DNA of 64,000 nt from Demequina activiva. Lineage in GTDB: Bacteria > Actinomycetota > Actinomycetes > Actinomycetales > Demequinaceae. The stretch spans positions 124,001-188,000 of the forward strand of contig NZ_BONR01000001.1 of assembly GCF_016862815.1 (NCBI RefSeq). Reading direction: 5' to 3'. The notes under the pieces were generated by a model, which did no database searches, was not told the DNA's origin, and saw only the letters and a list, made by a program, of their open reading frames with translations. Positions within the stretch are counted from its first letter, which is position 1. Each line of letters opens with the position of its first letter. The translations under genes and the position numbers were made by a program. This document shows, piece after piece, positions 25,380 to 33,588 of this stretch.

Positions 25380-27284
25380 TCAGTCCCGCTGCTCGGCGGC
25401 GAGCCGTGCGTACAGCCCGCCCGCGGCGATCAGCTCCGCCGCCGTCCCCGACTCCACGATCCGCCCCCCGTCGACCACGTGGATCACGTCCGCGTCCGCG
25501 ATGGTGGAGAGCCGATGCGCCACCACCAGGGTGGTGCGACCCTGGGCGGCACGGTCCAGGGCCGCCTGCACCACGCGCTCGCTGACCGTGTCCAGCGCGC
25601 TCGTGGCCTCGTCCAGCAGCAGCACCGGCGGGTCCTTGAGCAGCACCCGAGCGATCGCGATGCGCTGCTTCTCGCCGCCGGACAGCCGGTACCCGCGCTC
25701 TCCCACCACCGTGTCGTAGCCGTCCTCGAAGCGCTCGATCTGCTCGTGGATGTTGGCGGCGCGGCAGGCATCGACCAGCTCCGCATCGGTGGCGTCCGGA
25801 CGGGCGTAGCGCAGGTTCTCCGCGATCGAGGCGTGGAACAGGTAGGTCTCCTGGCTCACGACCCCGACGCGCTCGACGATGGACTCGTGGGTCAGGTCGC
25901 GCACGTCGGCGCCCGCGAACAGCACCTGGCCCCCGCTGGCCTCGTGCAGCCGGGCCGCGAGGTACACCACGGTGGTCTTGCCAGCGCCGGATGGGCCCAC
26001 GAACGCGACGGTCGTGCCTGGCTGCGCGGTGAAGCTCACGCCGTCCAGGGTGGGCGTGCCGTCGGCGCGCGCGTCCGGATAGCGGAAGGTCACGTCACGG
26101 AACTCGATCGCGCCCATCGGTCCGGGCGCGTCCGCGGCGTCCATGGCCCCGGGCGCGTCCACGATGGCGGGCTCCAGGTCCACGTACTCGAAGATCCGGG
26201 CGAACAGCGCGCGCGAGGTCTGCACCTCGAGCGCCACCCGCATGAGCGCCATGAGCGGGAAGAGCAGCCGCGCCTGGATGGCGGTGAACGCGACCACCGT
26301 GCCTGCGGTGATGGTGGGCTCGACGCCCTGGTCGCTCGCGCGAGCGATCAGCACTCCTGCGACGAGGTAGATGACGGCGGGGACGGAGCTCATGATCACC
26401 GTCACCAGGCCAAAGAACCACTGCCCCGACATCGACAGCCGCACCTGCAGGTCCACCTGGTTGTCGTTCTCCGCGCCGTAGCGCTGCGACTCGAGTCGCT
26501 GCCGGTTGTAGACCTTGGACAGGAGGATCCCGCTCACGGACAGCGTCTCCTGCGTGATGGCCGTCATCTCGGACAGCGACTCCTGAGTCCGGGAGGCGAG
26601 GCGTGCCCGCACCTGGCCCACGCGGCGCTGGACCAGCACCAGCACCGGCATCAGCACCACCGCCACCAGGGTGAGCCGCCAGTCCAGCAGGATCATCGCC
26701 ACCAGCGAGGCGAGCACCGTCACCGAGTTGCCGACGATGCTCGACACGAAGGTGGTGAGCACGCCGCTGACGCCGCCCACGTCGTTCTGCAGGCGCGACT
26801 GGATCACGCCGGTCTTGGTGCGCGTGAAGAAGGCCAGGTCCATCGACTGCAGGGTGTCGAACAGCCGCGTGCGCAGGTCCCCGGTGACCTTGTTGCCCAC
26901 GGAGGCCGTCACGTAGGTCTGCCACACACCCAGAGCCGCGGTGGCCAGGAAGATGCCGATCGCGAGCGCCACCAGCTCGACCAGCAACGCGAGCTCGGGC
27001 GCACCGCCGTCCTGGGGGAACAGCGCGTCGTCGAAGATGCGCTCGACGATCAGCGGGGGGATCACGCCGGCCGATGCGGTGATCACCACCAGCACCGCCG
27101 TCAGGATCAGCTGCGGTCGGTAGGGGCGAAACAGCGCGGCGACGCGGCTCCACAGGTGCGGGATCACCGGGGCCTCGGCGTTCACCGCTCGTTGAGCGGC
27201 CTCGTCCCTGCCTGCCGCCCCGCGTCCGTGCCCGGGCCCTCCCATGGCTGCGCGGCGCGATCCGGCAGGGGCGGGCAGAGTCAT
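25380..27284 (-). CDS. ABC exporter, fused permease-ATPase
   Basis: 634 residues: six-helix ABC exporter membrane domain (about 45-380) and an ATPase domain with Walker A GPSGAGKTT (from 430), signature LSGGE, Walker B VLLLDEATSALD and H-loop AHRLS. It works as a dimer to export lipids, drugs or peptides; substrate unknown. TACTCT lies 6 nt before ATG 27284 and no ribosome site is seen, so the mRNA is probably leaderless. Divergent from the CDP-alcohol phosphatidyltransferase and convergent with the Cys-rich peptide gene. Confidence 0.92.
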   Translation of the reverse strand: MTLPAPAGSRRAAMGGPGHGRGAAGRDEAAQRAVNAEAPVIPHLWSRVAALFRPYRPQLILTAVLVVITASAGVIPPLIVERIFDDALFPQDGGAPELALLVELVALAIGIFLATAALGVWQTYVTASVGNKVTGDLRTRLFDTLQSMDLAFFTRTKTGVIQSRLQNDVGGVSGVLTTFVSSIVGNSVTVLASLVAMILLDWRLTLVAVVLMPVLVLVQRRVGQVRARLASRTQESLSEMTAITQETLSVSGILLSKVYNRQRLESQRYGAENDNQVDLQVRLSMSGQWFFGLVTVIMSSVPAVIYLVAGVLIARASDQGVEPTITAGTVVAFTAIQARLLFPLMALMRVALEVQTSRALFARIFEYVDLEPAIVDAPGAMDAADAPGPMGAIEFRDVTFRYPDARADGTPTLDGVSFTAQPGTTVAFVGPSGAGKTTVVYLAARLHEASGGQVLFAGADVRDLTHESIVERVGVVSQETYLFHASIAENLRYARPDATDAELVDACRAANIHEQIERFEDGYDTVVGERGYRLSGGEKQRIAIARVLLKDPPVLLLDEATSALDTVSERVVQAALDRAAQGRTTLVVAHRLSTIADADVIHVVDGGRIVESGTAAELIAAGGLYARLAAEQRD

Positions 27285-27393
27285 GTCGTCAGAGTAGACC
27301 GGCGCGGCGACGTGCCTGCCGCGCTGCGGGGTTGGGCAACATTTGGCTGACGACCCCCTGAACACTTGGTGAACGGCTTGGTAGACTCGTGAG

Positions 27394-28266
27394 GTGGCCA
27401 TTCATACGCCGGTGCATGACAGCGGGCACCTCCTGGGCGAGGGAGCCCGGCGTCTGCGCGCGCGCAAGCCTCAGCACACGGGTGACGCGGTGCCGTCCGT
27501 GGAGACCATCCGTCGGGTGGGCCAGCCCCAGACCATTCGCGGGCGGGCCACCGCCGAGCACTGGAGCGCGCAGCTGTACTGGCGCCGCGTGTCGCCCTAC
27601 CTGACGCAGCGCTTCCTGGCCATGGGACTGAGCGCGGACACCGTCACGGTGGGCGTGATCGTCACGGGGTGGATGGCGGCTCTGGCCCTGTTCATCCCCA
27701 GCATCGCCGGCCCGCTCCTCGCCGCCGTGTTCGCACAGCTGCAGATGCTGGTGGACGCCTCGGACGGCGAGGTCGCTCGCGTGCGCGGCACCTCGGGACC
27801 CCGGGGCGTGTTCCTGGACAAGATCGCGCACTACACCACCGAGGGCGGCATCCCGATCGCGCTGGGCGCCTCGCTCGCGATCACCATGGGCGACCCCCTG
27901 CCCCTCGCGCTCGGCGCGCTGCTGGGCTCCATGGTGCTCATGAACAAGGTCCTCAACGACGCCGTGCACGTTGCGCGCAGCAAGTCCGGCATGAAGAGCG
28001 TGCCGGACTCCGTCGAGGCGCGAGAGATCTCGCGACCGCTCCTGCGCCTGGCGCGCCAGGCCTTCAACGTGATCCCGCTGCACCGCATCTACCACTCGGT
28101 GGAGATGACGCAGGTGATCCTGGTCGCCGCCATCGTGCAGGCACTCGTGGACGCGCCCGTGCTGTGGTGGACGCTCATCGCACTGGTCATCGTCACCCCG
28201 CTGGTGCTCGCCGGACACTTCGTGGCGATCCTGGCGTCACCCAAGCTGCGCCCGGCCGCGCACTGA
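27394..28266 (+). CDS. CDP-alcohol phosphatidyltransferase family protein
   Basis: 290-residue membrane enzyme that would join an alcohol to a CDP-linked lipid or polyol head group. The family motif is visible as DASDGEVAR ... GVFLDKIAH, but the last position, normally the catalytic Asp, is His. A related actinobacterial subfamily seems to share this change (recollection, not checked). GTG 27394 follows TAGACT by 6 nt (leaderless). Confidence 0.85.
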   Translation: MAIHTPVHDSGHLLGEGARRLRARKPQHTGDAVPSVETIRRVGQPQTIRGRATAEHWSAQLYWRRVSPYLTQRFLAMGLSADTVTVGVIVTGWMAALALFIPSIAGPLLAAVFAQLQMLVDASDGEVARVRGTSGPRGVFLDKIAHYTTEGGIPIALGASLAITMGDPLPLALGALLGSMVLMNKVLNDAVHVARSKSGMKSVPDSVEAREISRPLLRLARQAFNVIPLHRIYHSVEMTQVILVAAIVQALVDAPVLWWTLIALVIVTPLVLAGHFVAILASPKLRPAAH

Positions 28267-28313
28267 CGCTGCCGCGCACCTCACGCCCCGGTGGGGCCTG
28301 GGAGGATGGGCCC

Positions 28314-28805
28314 ATGTCCGCCGCCCCGCACATCGCCTACTACGAGCCTCGCATCCCCGAGAACACCGGTGCCGCCATCCGGCTGTCCGCGGTCACCGGC
28401 TCCCACCTGCACCTGATCGAGCCCTTGGGATTCGACCTGTCCGAGCCCAAGCTGCGTCGCGCCGGACTGGACTATCACGACCTCGCCACGGTCACGGTGC
28501 ACCCCTCGTTCGACGCCTTCCTGGGCGCGCTCCCCGGCGCGCGCGTCTTCGCGTTCACGGCCCATGCGAGCACCGTCTACACGGACATCGAGTACCAGCC
28601 GGACGATGTGCTGCTCTTCGGGCCCGAGCCCACGGGCCTGCCCGAGGAGGCCATGGCTCACGCGCGCATCACGGATCGTGTCCGCATCCCCATGCTCGCG
28701 GGACGTCGCTCGCTCAACCTGTCGAACGCCTCCGCGCTCACCATCTACGAGGCGTGGCGCCAGGCAGGGTTCGACGGCGCCGACGGATCGCAGGCGACGC
28801 CGTGA
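28314..28805 (+). CDS. trmL: tRNA (cytidine/uridine-2'-O-)-methyltransferase TrmL
   Basis: 163-residue SPOUT methyltransferase that methylates the wobble ribose of tRNA-Leu. Start matches the family (HIAYYEPRIPENTGAAIRLS), and the knot contains FGPEPTGLPEE, IPM and SLNLSNASALTIYEAWRQ. GAGGAT ends 6 nt before ATG 28314. The stop overlaps the next start (GTGA), so it is coupled to the spermidine-synthase-like gene. Confidence 0.93.
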   Translation: MSAAPHIAYYEPRIPENTGAAIRLSAVTGSHLHLIEPLGFDLSEPKLRRAGLDYHDLATVTVHPSFDAFLGALPGARVFAFTAHASTVYTDIEYQPDDVLLFGPEPTGLPEEAMAHARITDRVRIPMLAGRRSLNLSNASALTIYEAWRQAGFDGADGSQATP

Positions 28806-29521
28806 GCGCGCGCTTCGAGGAGCTGGGCTGGGGCGACACCCCCATCGGCGAGGTGAGCCTGCGACGCCGCCTGGATCCCGTCACCGGCGAGGACGTGTTC
28901 GAGGTCAAGCTGGGCGACGAATGGCTGATGTCCAGCCAGTTCACGGTGGCCGAGCGCGAGCTCGCGCATCGGGCGCTGGCGCGGCTCGATCGCGATGGCC
29001 TCTCCGTCGCCGTGGGCGGACTGGGTCTGGGCTTCACCGCTGTCGCGGCGCTGCAGGACATCCGGGTCGCGCGACTCGACGTGGTCGAGCTGCTGGCGCC
29101 CGTCATCGAGTGGCACGAGCAGGCACTGGTGCCGCTGGGAGAGGTCATGACGGCCGATGCGCGGTGCCGGTTCGTGCAGGGGGACTTCTTCGCACTGTCG
29201 TACGAGGGCGGGTACGACCCGTCGGATCCGAGTCGACGCTATGACGCCGTGCTGCTCGACATCGACCACTCCCCGCGTCACGTGCTCGACGACGGCAGCG
29301 CAGGGTTCTACGGCCTGGAGGGCATGCGCGCGGTGGCGTCACGCCTCGCACCAGGGGGCGTCTACGGCATGTGGTCCAACGACCCGCCGGATTCCGAGTA
29401 CGTCGACATCCTTGGCACCGTCTTCGATGACGTGGCGGCCGAGGTCGTCACGTTCCCCAACCCTCTCCAGGGGCGTGAGGCGACGGCGACCATCTACCTG
29501 GGCGTCACTCCCACCGGTTGA
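28802..29521 (+). CDS. Spermidine synthase-like protein
   Basis: 239 residues of the SpeE-like Rossmann methyltransferase fold: VGGLGLGFTAVAAL binds the nucleotide cofactor, VVELLAPVIEWHEQ and DAVLLDIDHSPRHVL follow. Stand-alone members lacking the partner decarboxylase are common in actinobacteria and may be methyltransferases rather than polyamine enzymes. GTG 28802 overlaps the trmL stop. Confidence 0.85.
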   Translation: MSARFEELGWGDTPIGEVSLRRRLDPVTGEDVFEVKLGDEWLMSSQFTVAERELAHRALARLDRDGLSVAVGGLGLGFTAVAALQDIRVARLDVVELLAPVIEWHEQALVPLGEVMTADARCRFVQGDFFALSYEGGYDPSDPSRRYDAVLLDIDHSPRHVLDDGSAGFYGLEGMRAVASRLAPGGVYGMWSNDPPDSEYVDILGTVFDDVAAEVVTFPNPLQGREATATIYLGVTPTG

Positions 29522-29574
29522 CGAGCGCGCATCGTCCCTGCTTGCTAGCCTCGAGCGAGTCGAGGGGAGACGCG

Positions 29575-30192
29575 ATGACGGACGTCGAGGCCACCTGGGA
29601 GGACGAGTCTGGCCTGGTCACGGACAGCGACCAGCGCACTCACGAGCAAAGGCGCGCCGACGGCGACCCGTTCTGGGGACCCGATCCCGCCCTGCTCGCA
29701 CGCCAGGCGCGCGCTCAGCGTCTGCTCGCCGAGTACACCGCCGCCCTCGCCCAGGGGATCCCCGCGGCGATCGCCGTCCTTCGTGAGCTGTTCGCCGCGT
29801 TCGGCGACGGCTCGTTCGTGGTCCCCGGGCTGCGCGTGACCTACGGCGACAACGTGCGCATCGGCTCACAGTGCCTCGTCAACATGGAGTGCATGCTGAT
29901 CGACGACGGCCCGATCACGATCGGTGATCACGTGCTCCTGGCCCCGCGTGTCCAGATCATCACCGGCGGCCACGAGCTCGACCACCGGTCGCGCCGACGC
30001 AAGATCACGACCGTCGCGCCGGTGGAGGTCCACGACGACGCGTGGATCGGCGCGGGCGCCATCGTGCTTCCGGGCGTGACCGTGGGGGCTCGCGCCGTGG
30101 TCGGCGCCGGATCGGTGGTCACCAAGGACGTCCCGGCGGGCGTGGTCGCGGCCGGGAACCCGTGCCGCGTGCTGCGTCCCGTGGACGCCTGA
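29575..30192 (+). CDS. Sugar O-acetyltransferase (maltose/galactoside type)
   Basis: 205 residues. N-terminal mac domain (DPFWGPDPALLARQARAQ) and a left-handed beta-helix (VTYGDNVRIGSQCLVNMECM, ITIGDHVLLAPRVQI, DDAWIGAGAIVLPGVTVGARAVVGAGSVVTKDV). GGHELDH contains the catalytic histidine. Acetyl-CoA dependent; substrate probably a free sugar. ATG 29575 follows GAGGGGAG. Confidence 0.9.
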   Translation: MTDVEATWEDESGLVTDSDQRTHEQRRADGDPFWGPDPALLARQARAQRLLAEYTAALAQGIPAAIAVLRELFAAFGDGSFVVPGLRVTYGDNVRIGSQCLVNMECMLIDDGPITIGDHVLLAPRVQIITGGHELDHRSRRRKITTVAPVEVHDDAWIGAGAIVLPGVTVGARAVVGAGSVVTKDVPAGVVAAGNPCRVLRPVDA

Positions 30193-30222
30193 CGAGTCCC
30201 CGCTGGCAGCGACCCGCTCACC

Positions 30223-31503
30223 TCACGGGCGGCTCGCGGGAGAGGCAGTCACGCTCATGTCGAGCTCGACGTCGCCGTTCTCTCGCGCGTCGGACGTGGT
30301 CGCCACCTGATCCCTGCGAGTCACCGCCCACCCTGCGAGCGCGCACAGCACACCGGGCACCACCAGGGCGAGCCCCACCCACGTGGGCGCCAGGTAGCCC
30401 CACCCTGCGCCGATGACCGCGCCACCCAGGAACGCGCCCAACGAGTTGCCCATGTTGAGCGCGGAGTGGTTGACGGCTGCCGCCATGGTCTGGGCGTCGC
30501 CTGCGACGTCCATCAGGCGGGTCTGGATCGCCGGCGAGATCGCGGACGCCGCGAGACCCACCAGGAACAGCCCTGCCAGCAGGCCGGGAAGCGTCGAGGC
30601 CAGGAGAGCCAGCGCGAGCAGCGAAGCAGCGAGGGCGCCAAAGAGGATGAAGATCGCTCGCAAGGCGCCGCGGTCCGCGAGCCGGCCACCAATGATGTTG
30701 CCGATCGCCGTGCCGATGCCCAGCACGATGAGCGCGATGGGCACGAACCGTTCGGGCGCACCGGCGATCTCCGTGGCGAGCGGTGACACGTAGGTGTAGA
30801 CGGCGAAGAGCCCGCCGAAGCCTAGCGCGCCCGTGAGCAGCGCGAACCACACCGCAGGGCGGCGGAAGGCGCCGAGCTCGCGACGCATCGTCGCCTCGGG
30901 GTCTCCTGGCATGGCGGGGACGGCCGCCACGATCGCCAGGGCGCACAGCACGAACACGCCCGCGACGGCGAGGTATCCCACTCGCCACGAGGTCTGCTGG
31001 CCCAGCCAGGTGATCGACGGCACCCCGATGACGTTCGCGATGGTCAGCCCCGCGAGCACGTAGGCCACGGCCTGGCCACGCTTGCCGGGGCCCAGCAGAC
31101 TGGCGGCGACCAGCGCCGCGACCCCGAAGAACGCGCCGTGCGGCAAGGCTGCCAGGAAGCGGAACAGCACGACCGTCTCGAAGCTGGGAGCGAGCGCCGA
31201 GGCGACGGATCCGAGGGCGAACGCCACCGTGAGCCACACCAGCAGCGCCTTGCGCGGGAAGCGAGCCGCGGCCGCAGCGATCGTGGGTGCTCCCACGACC
31301 ACGCCGACCGCGTACGCCGTGATGACGATTCCCGCGCGGGCGATCGCCGCCTCCTGATCGGCCTCCCACAGCGCCGGCATCAGATCGCGCGCGATGTCCG
31401 GCAGCAGCCCCATCGCGACGAACTCGGTGGTGCCGATGCCGAACCCACCGAGCGCGAGGGCAAGCAGGGCCAGGCGGGAGCGGGCGGGACTGAGCTGGGG
31501 CAT
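30223..31503 (-). CDS. MFS transporter, DHA1-type efflux
   Basis: 426 residues with twelve predicted membrane spans. The first helix GGFGIGTTEFVAMGLLPDIA and the loop RFLAALPHGAFFGVAALVA are typical of the AraJ/chloramphenicol-resistance-like drug efflux branch. Substrate unknown. It is upstream of no other gene and shares strand with the next MFS gene, 90 bp apart. Confidence 0.9.
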   Translation of the reverse strand: MPQLSPARSRLALLALALGGFGIGTTEFVAMGLLPDIARDLMPALWEADQEAAIARAGIVITAYAVGVVVGAPTIAAAAARFPRKALLVWLTVAFALGSVASALAPSFETVVLFRFLAALPHGAFFGVAALVAASLLGPGKRGQAVAYVLAGLTIANVIGVPSITWLGQQTSWRVGYLAVAGVFVLCALAIVAAVPAMPGDPEATMRRELGAFRRPAVWFALLTGALGFGGLFAVYTYVSPLATEIAGAPERFVPIALIVLGIGTAIGNIIGGRLADRGALRAIFILFGALAASLLALALLASTLPGLLAGLFLVGLAASAISPAIQTRLMDVAGDAQTMAAAVNHSALNMGNSLGAFLGGAVIGAGWGYLAPTWVGLALVVPGVLCALAGWAVTRRDQVATTSDARENGDVELDMSVTASPASRP

Positions 31504-31593
31504 GGGGGCCGTTTCGTCGAGGGTGGGCGGGGCTGGCGCTCACCGTCGAGCGATGCCGGCGTCAACGCCGGCCGCGACCATCGTATGCCTGCG

Positions 31594-32952
31594 CTAGGCC
31601 ACCGGGTGGCGGTCGTCGTAGTCGCGGAAGGCCGCTCCGGAGCGCGAGCTGCGCACGCGTGTCAGCACGGCGATGAGGCCGATGATCGCGAACCCGCCCA
31701 GCAGCGGCGGGCACCACAGCGCAGTCGCGACGGCCAGCGTGCCCGCGTACATGTCTCCCAGGCGCGGCCCGCCCGTGACGACGACGATGAAGATGCCCTG
31801 GAGCCGGCCTCGCATCTCGTCGGGAACGGCGCGGATCAGCATGGTCTGGCGGAAGATCGCGCTGGCCTCGTCAGAGGCGCCCATGCCCACCATCGCGAGG
31901 CCGCACAGGATCAGCGCAGGCCAGTAGATGCCGCTCCAGCCGGGGCCGGCCTGATGCTCGATCATCCCCATCACGGCCACGGCGAGCCCGAACAGCGCGG
32001 CGAAGACGCCGAAGACGGTGATCGCACGGGCGACGGCGACACCGTGCCGGTGGATGCGCGCCACCGGGCCTGAGAACAGGCTCGCGAGGATGGTGCCCGC
32101 CGCTCCAGCGGCGGTCAGGGCGCCCACGGTGAGGGACGAGCCGCCGATGATCGTCGCCCCGAGAGCCGGGAAGATCACGTAGGGGCGGCCGAACGTCATG
32201 GCGACGATGTCCACCACGAAGCTCATGCGGATGGTGGGGGCGCGCTTGAGGAAGCTCAGCCCCTCCCTCAGCACCGGCCAGCCTGCGACCACCGTGTCCC
32301 CCTGTCGTGGCAGCGCCGGCAGCATCCAGATTCCGAGGAAGCCGAACGTGAACAGGAACGCGTCGACGGCGAAGGTCCATGCGAGGCCGATGCTGGCGGC
32401 GAGCACTCCGGCCAGCGCCGGCCCGATGGTGAGCGTCGCGCCGAACGCGATGCCGTTGAGCGCCGCGGCACGGGAGATCTGGTCTGCGGGCAGGATGCGG
32501 CCCACGAGCGCGCTGCGGGTGGTGCTGGAGATGGTGGCAGCGACAGCGTTGAGGGTCGTGACCACGTAGAAGGGCCACACGGCGGCCCGCGCACCGTCCG
32601 CGACGAGCAGGGCGTCCCAGGTCGCGAGCGCCACCAGGCCCAGCGTCGACAGCCACGCCACGATGGACGATGCGATGAGCAGCCTGCGACGGTCGAAGAC
32701 GTCCGCGAGCATCCCTCCCCACAGTCCCGCGACGATCATGGGGATGAGGGCGAACCCTCCTACGAGCCCCACCGCGAAGCTCGAGCCGGTGATGTCGTAG
32801 ATCTGCAGGCCCACTGCGACCACGGACATCTGCGCGCCGACGCCGGCGATCGCGCCGCCGAACCACAGGCGTGCGAAGGCTGGGCTCGCGCGCAGTGGGG
32901 AGAGGTCGACGAGCCGGCGACGGCGTGGCGCGGTGTCGTCGGTCGGGGTCAC
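31594..32952 (-). CDS. MFS transporter, EntS/MFS_3-like
   Basis: 452 residues, twelve spans, with features of the enterobactin-exporter-like group (LRASPAFARLWFGGAIAGVGAQM near the start, DVFDRRRLL loop, RGRLQGIF late). Substrate unknown. GTG 32952 follows TAGACT by 6 nt. Divergent from a MarR regulator across 114 bp, which probably controls it. Confidence 0.9.
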   Translation of the reverse strand: MTPTDDTAPRRRRLVDLSPLRASPAFARLWFGGAIAGVGAQMSVVAVGLQIYDITGSSFAVGLVGGFALIPMIVAGLWGGMLADVFDRRRLLIASSIVAWLSTLGLVALATWDALLVADGARAAVWPFYVVTTLNAVAATISSTTRSALVGRILPADQISRAAALNGIAFGATLTIGPALAGVLAASIGLAWTFAVDAFLFTFGFLGIWMLPALPRQGDTVVAGWPVLREGLSFLKRAPTIRMSFVVDIVAMTFGRPYVIFPALGATIIGGSSLTVGALTAAGAAGTILASLFSGPVARIHRHGVAVARAITVFGVFAALFGLAVAVMGMIEHQAGPGWSGIYWPALILCGLAMVGMGASDEASAIFRQTMLIRAVPDEMRGRLQGIFIVVVTGGPRLGDMYAGTLAVATALWCPPLLGGFAIIGLIAVLTRVRSSRSGAAFRDYDDRHPVA

Positions 32953-33017
32953 CGCGGAAGTCTACGGCCGCGCCGGCCATCCCCCGTCGGTGCTGTCGCA
33001 TCGGCTGTCCACAGCGG

Positions 33018-33033
33018 GACCTGTCTCCAGGTC
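33018..33033. promoter_or_regulatory. Candidate MarR operator
   Basis: GACCTG-TCTC-CAGGTC, a 6-4-6 perfect inverted repeat centred between the divergent MFS and marR starts and about 20 bases upstream of the marR -10-like hexamer TAACGT. Position and symmetry fit an autoregulatory site; it is inferred. Confidence 0.5.
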
Positions 33034-33066
33034 GCCTCTGTTCCCGACGTACTTAACGTGTGAAGC

Positions 33067-33576
33067 ATGAGAGAACTCGAGGTCGGGTACCTCGCCACCC
33101 ATGCGCCCCTCATGGATGCGGTGCGGCACGCAGAGCGCGAGAGCCGGCGCCAGGGCCGCGCCATCCAGGACGGCCTCGTCATGACGGCGGTCCAGGCGCA
33201 CTACGCCCAATACCTGGTGTGGGCCAAGCGCGGGCTGGCCATGTCCGCGCTCGCGGAGCACACCCGGACCACCGCCGCGAACGTCACCCAGGTGGTCGCT
33301 CGCATGGAGAGGCACGGCCTGGTGCGGCGCGAGCGGAGCAGCACCGACGGGCGCTCCGTCGTGGCCCGCATCACCGCGCGCGGAGCCCACCAGTTCTGGC
33401 TGCTGCTGGCGCGCCTGCGCGGCGTCGAGAGCAGGCACAGGGCCGATGCGCCACACGGGCGGACGACGTCCCTCGCCGCCGCACTGCGCAGGCTCGCCCC
33501 GCCGAGGCCGCGCCTGGCTCCAGACCCGCCACCCATGCGCAGACGCGCCAGGCCGCGCAGCCCCGCTGGACCGTGA
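33067..33576 (+). CDS. MarR-family regulator with atypical C-terminus
   Basis: 169 residues. Residues 1-110 form the winged-helix DNA-binding core (MSALAEHTRTTAANVTQVVA, LVRRERSSTDGRSVVARIT). From about residue 120 the protein becomes an Arg/Pro/Ala-rich tail in place of the usual dimerising helix, which suggests a frameshift or decay. ATG 33067 follows TAACGT by 7 nt. Divergent from an MFS exporter, its likely target. Confidence 0.8.
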   Translation: MRELEVGYLATHAPLMDAVRHAERESRRQGRAIQDGLVMTAVQAHYAQYLVWAKRGLAMSALAEHTRTTAANVTQVVARMERHGLVRRERSSTDGRSVVARITARGAHQFWLLLARLRGVESRHRADAPHGRTTSLAAALRRLAPPRPRLAPDPPPMRRRARPRSPAGP

Positions 33577-33588
33577 CAGAATCGGCGC

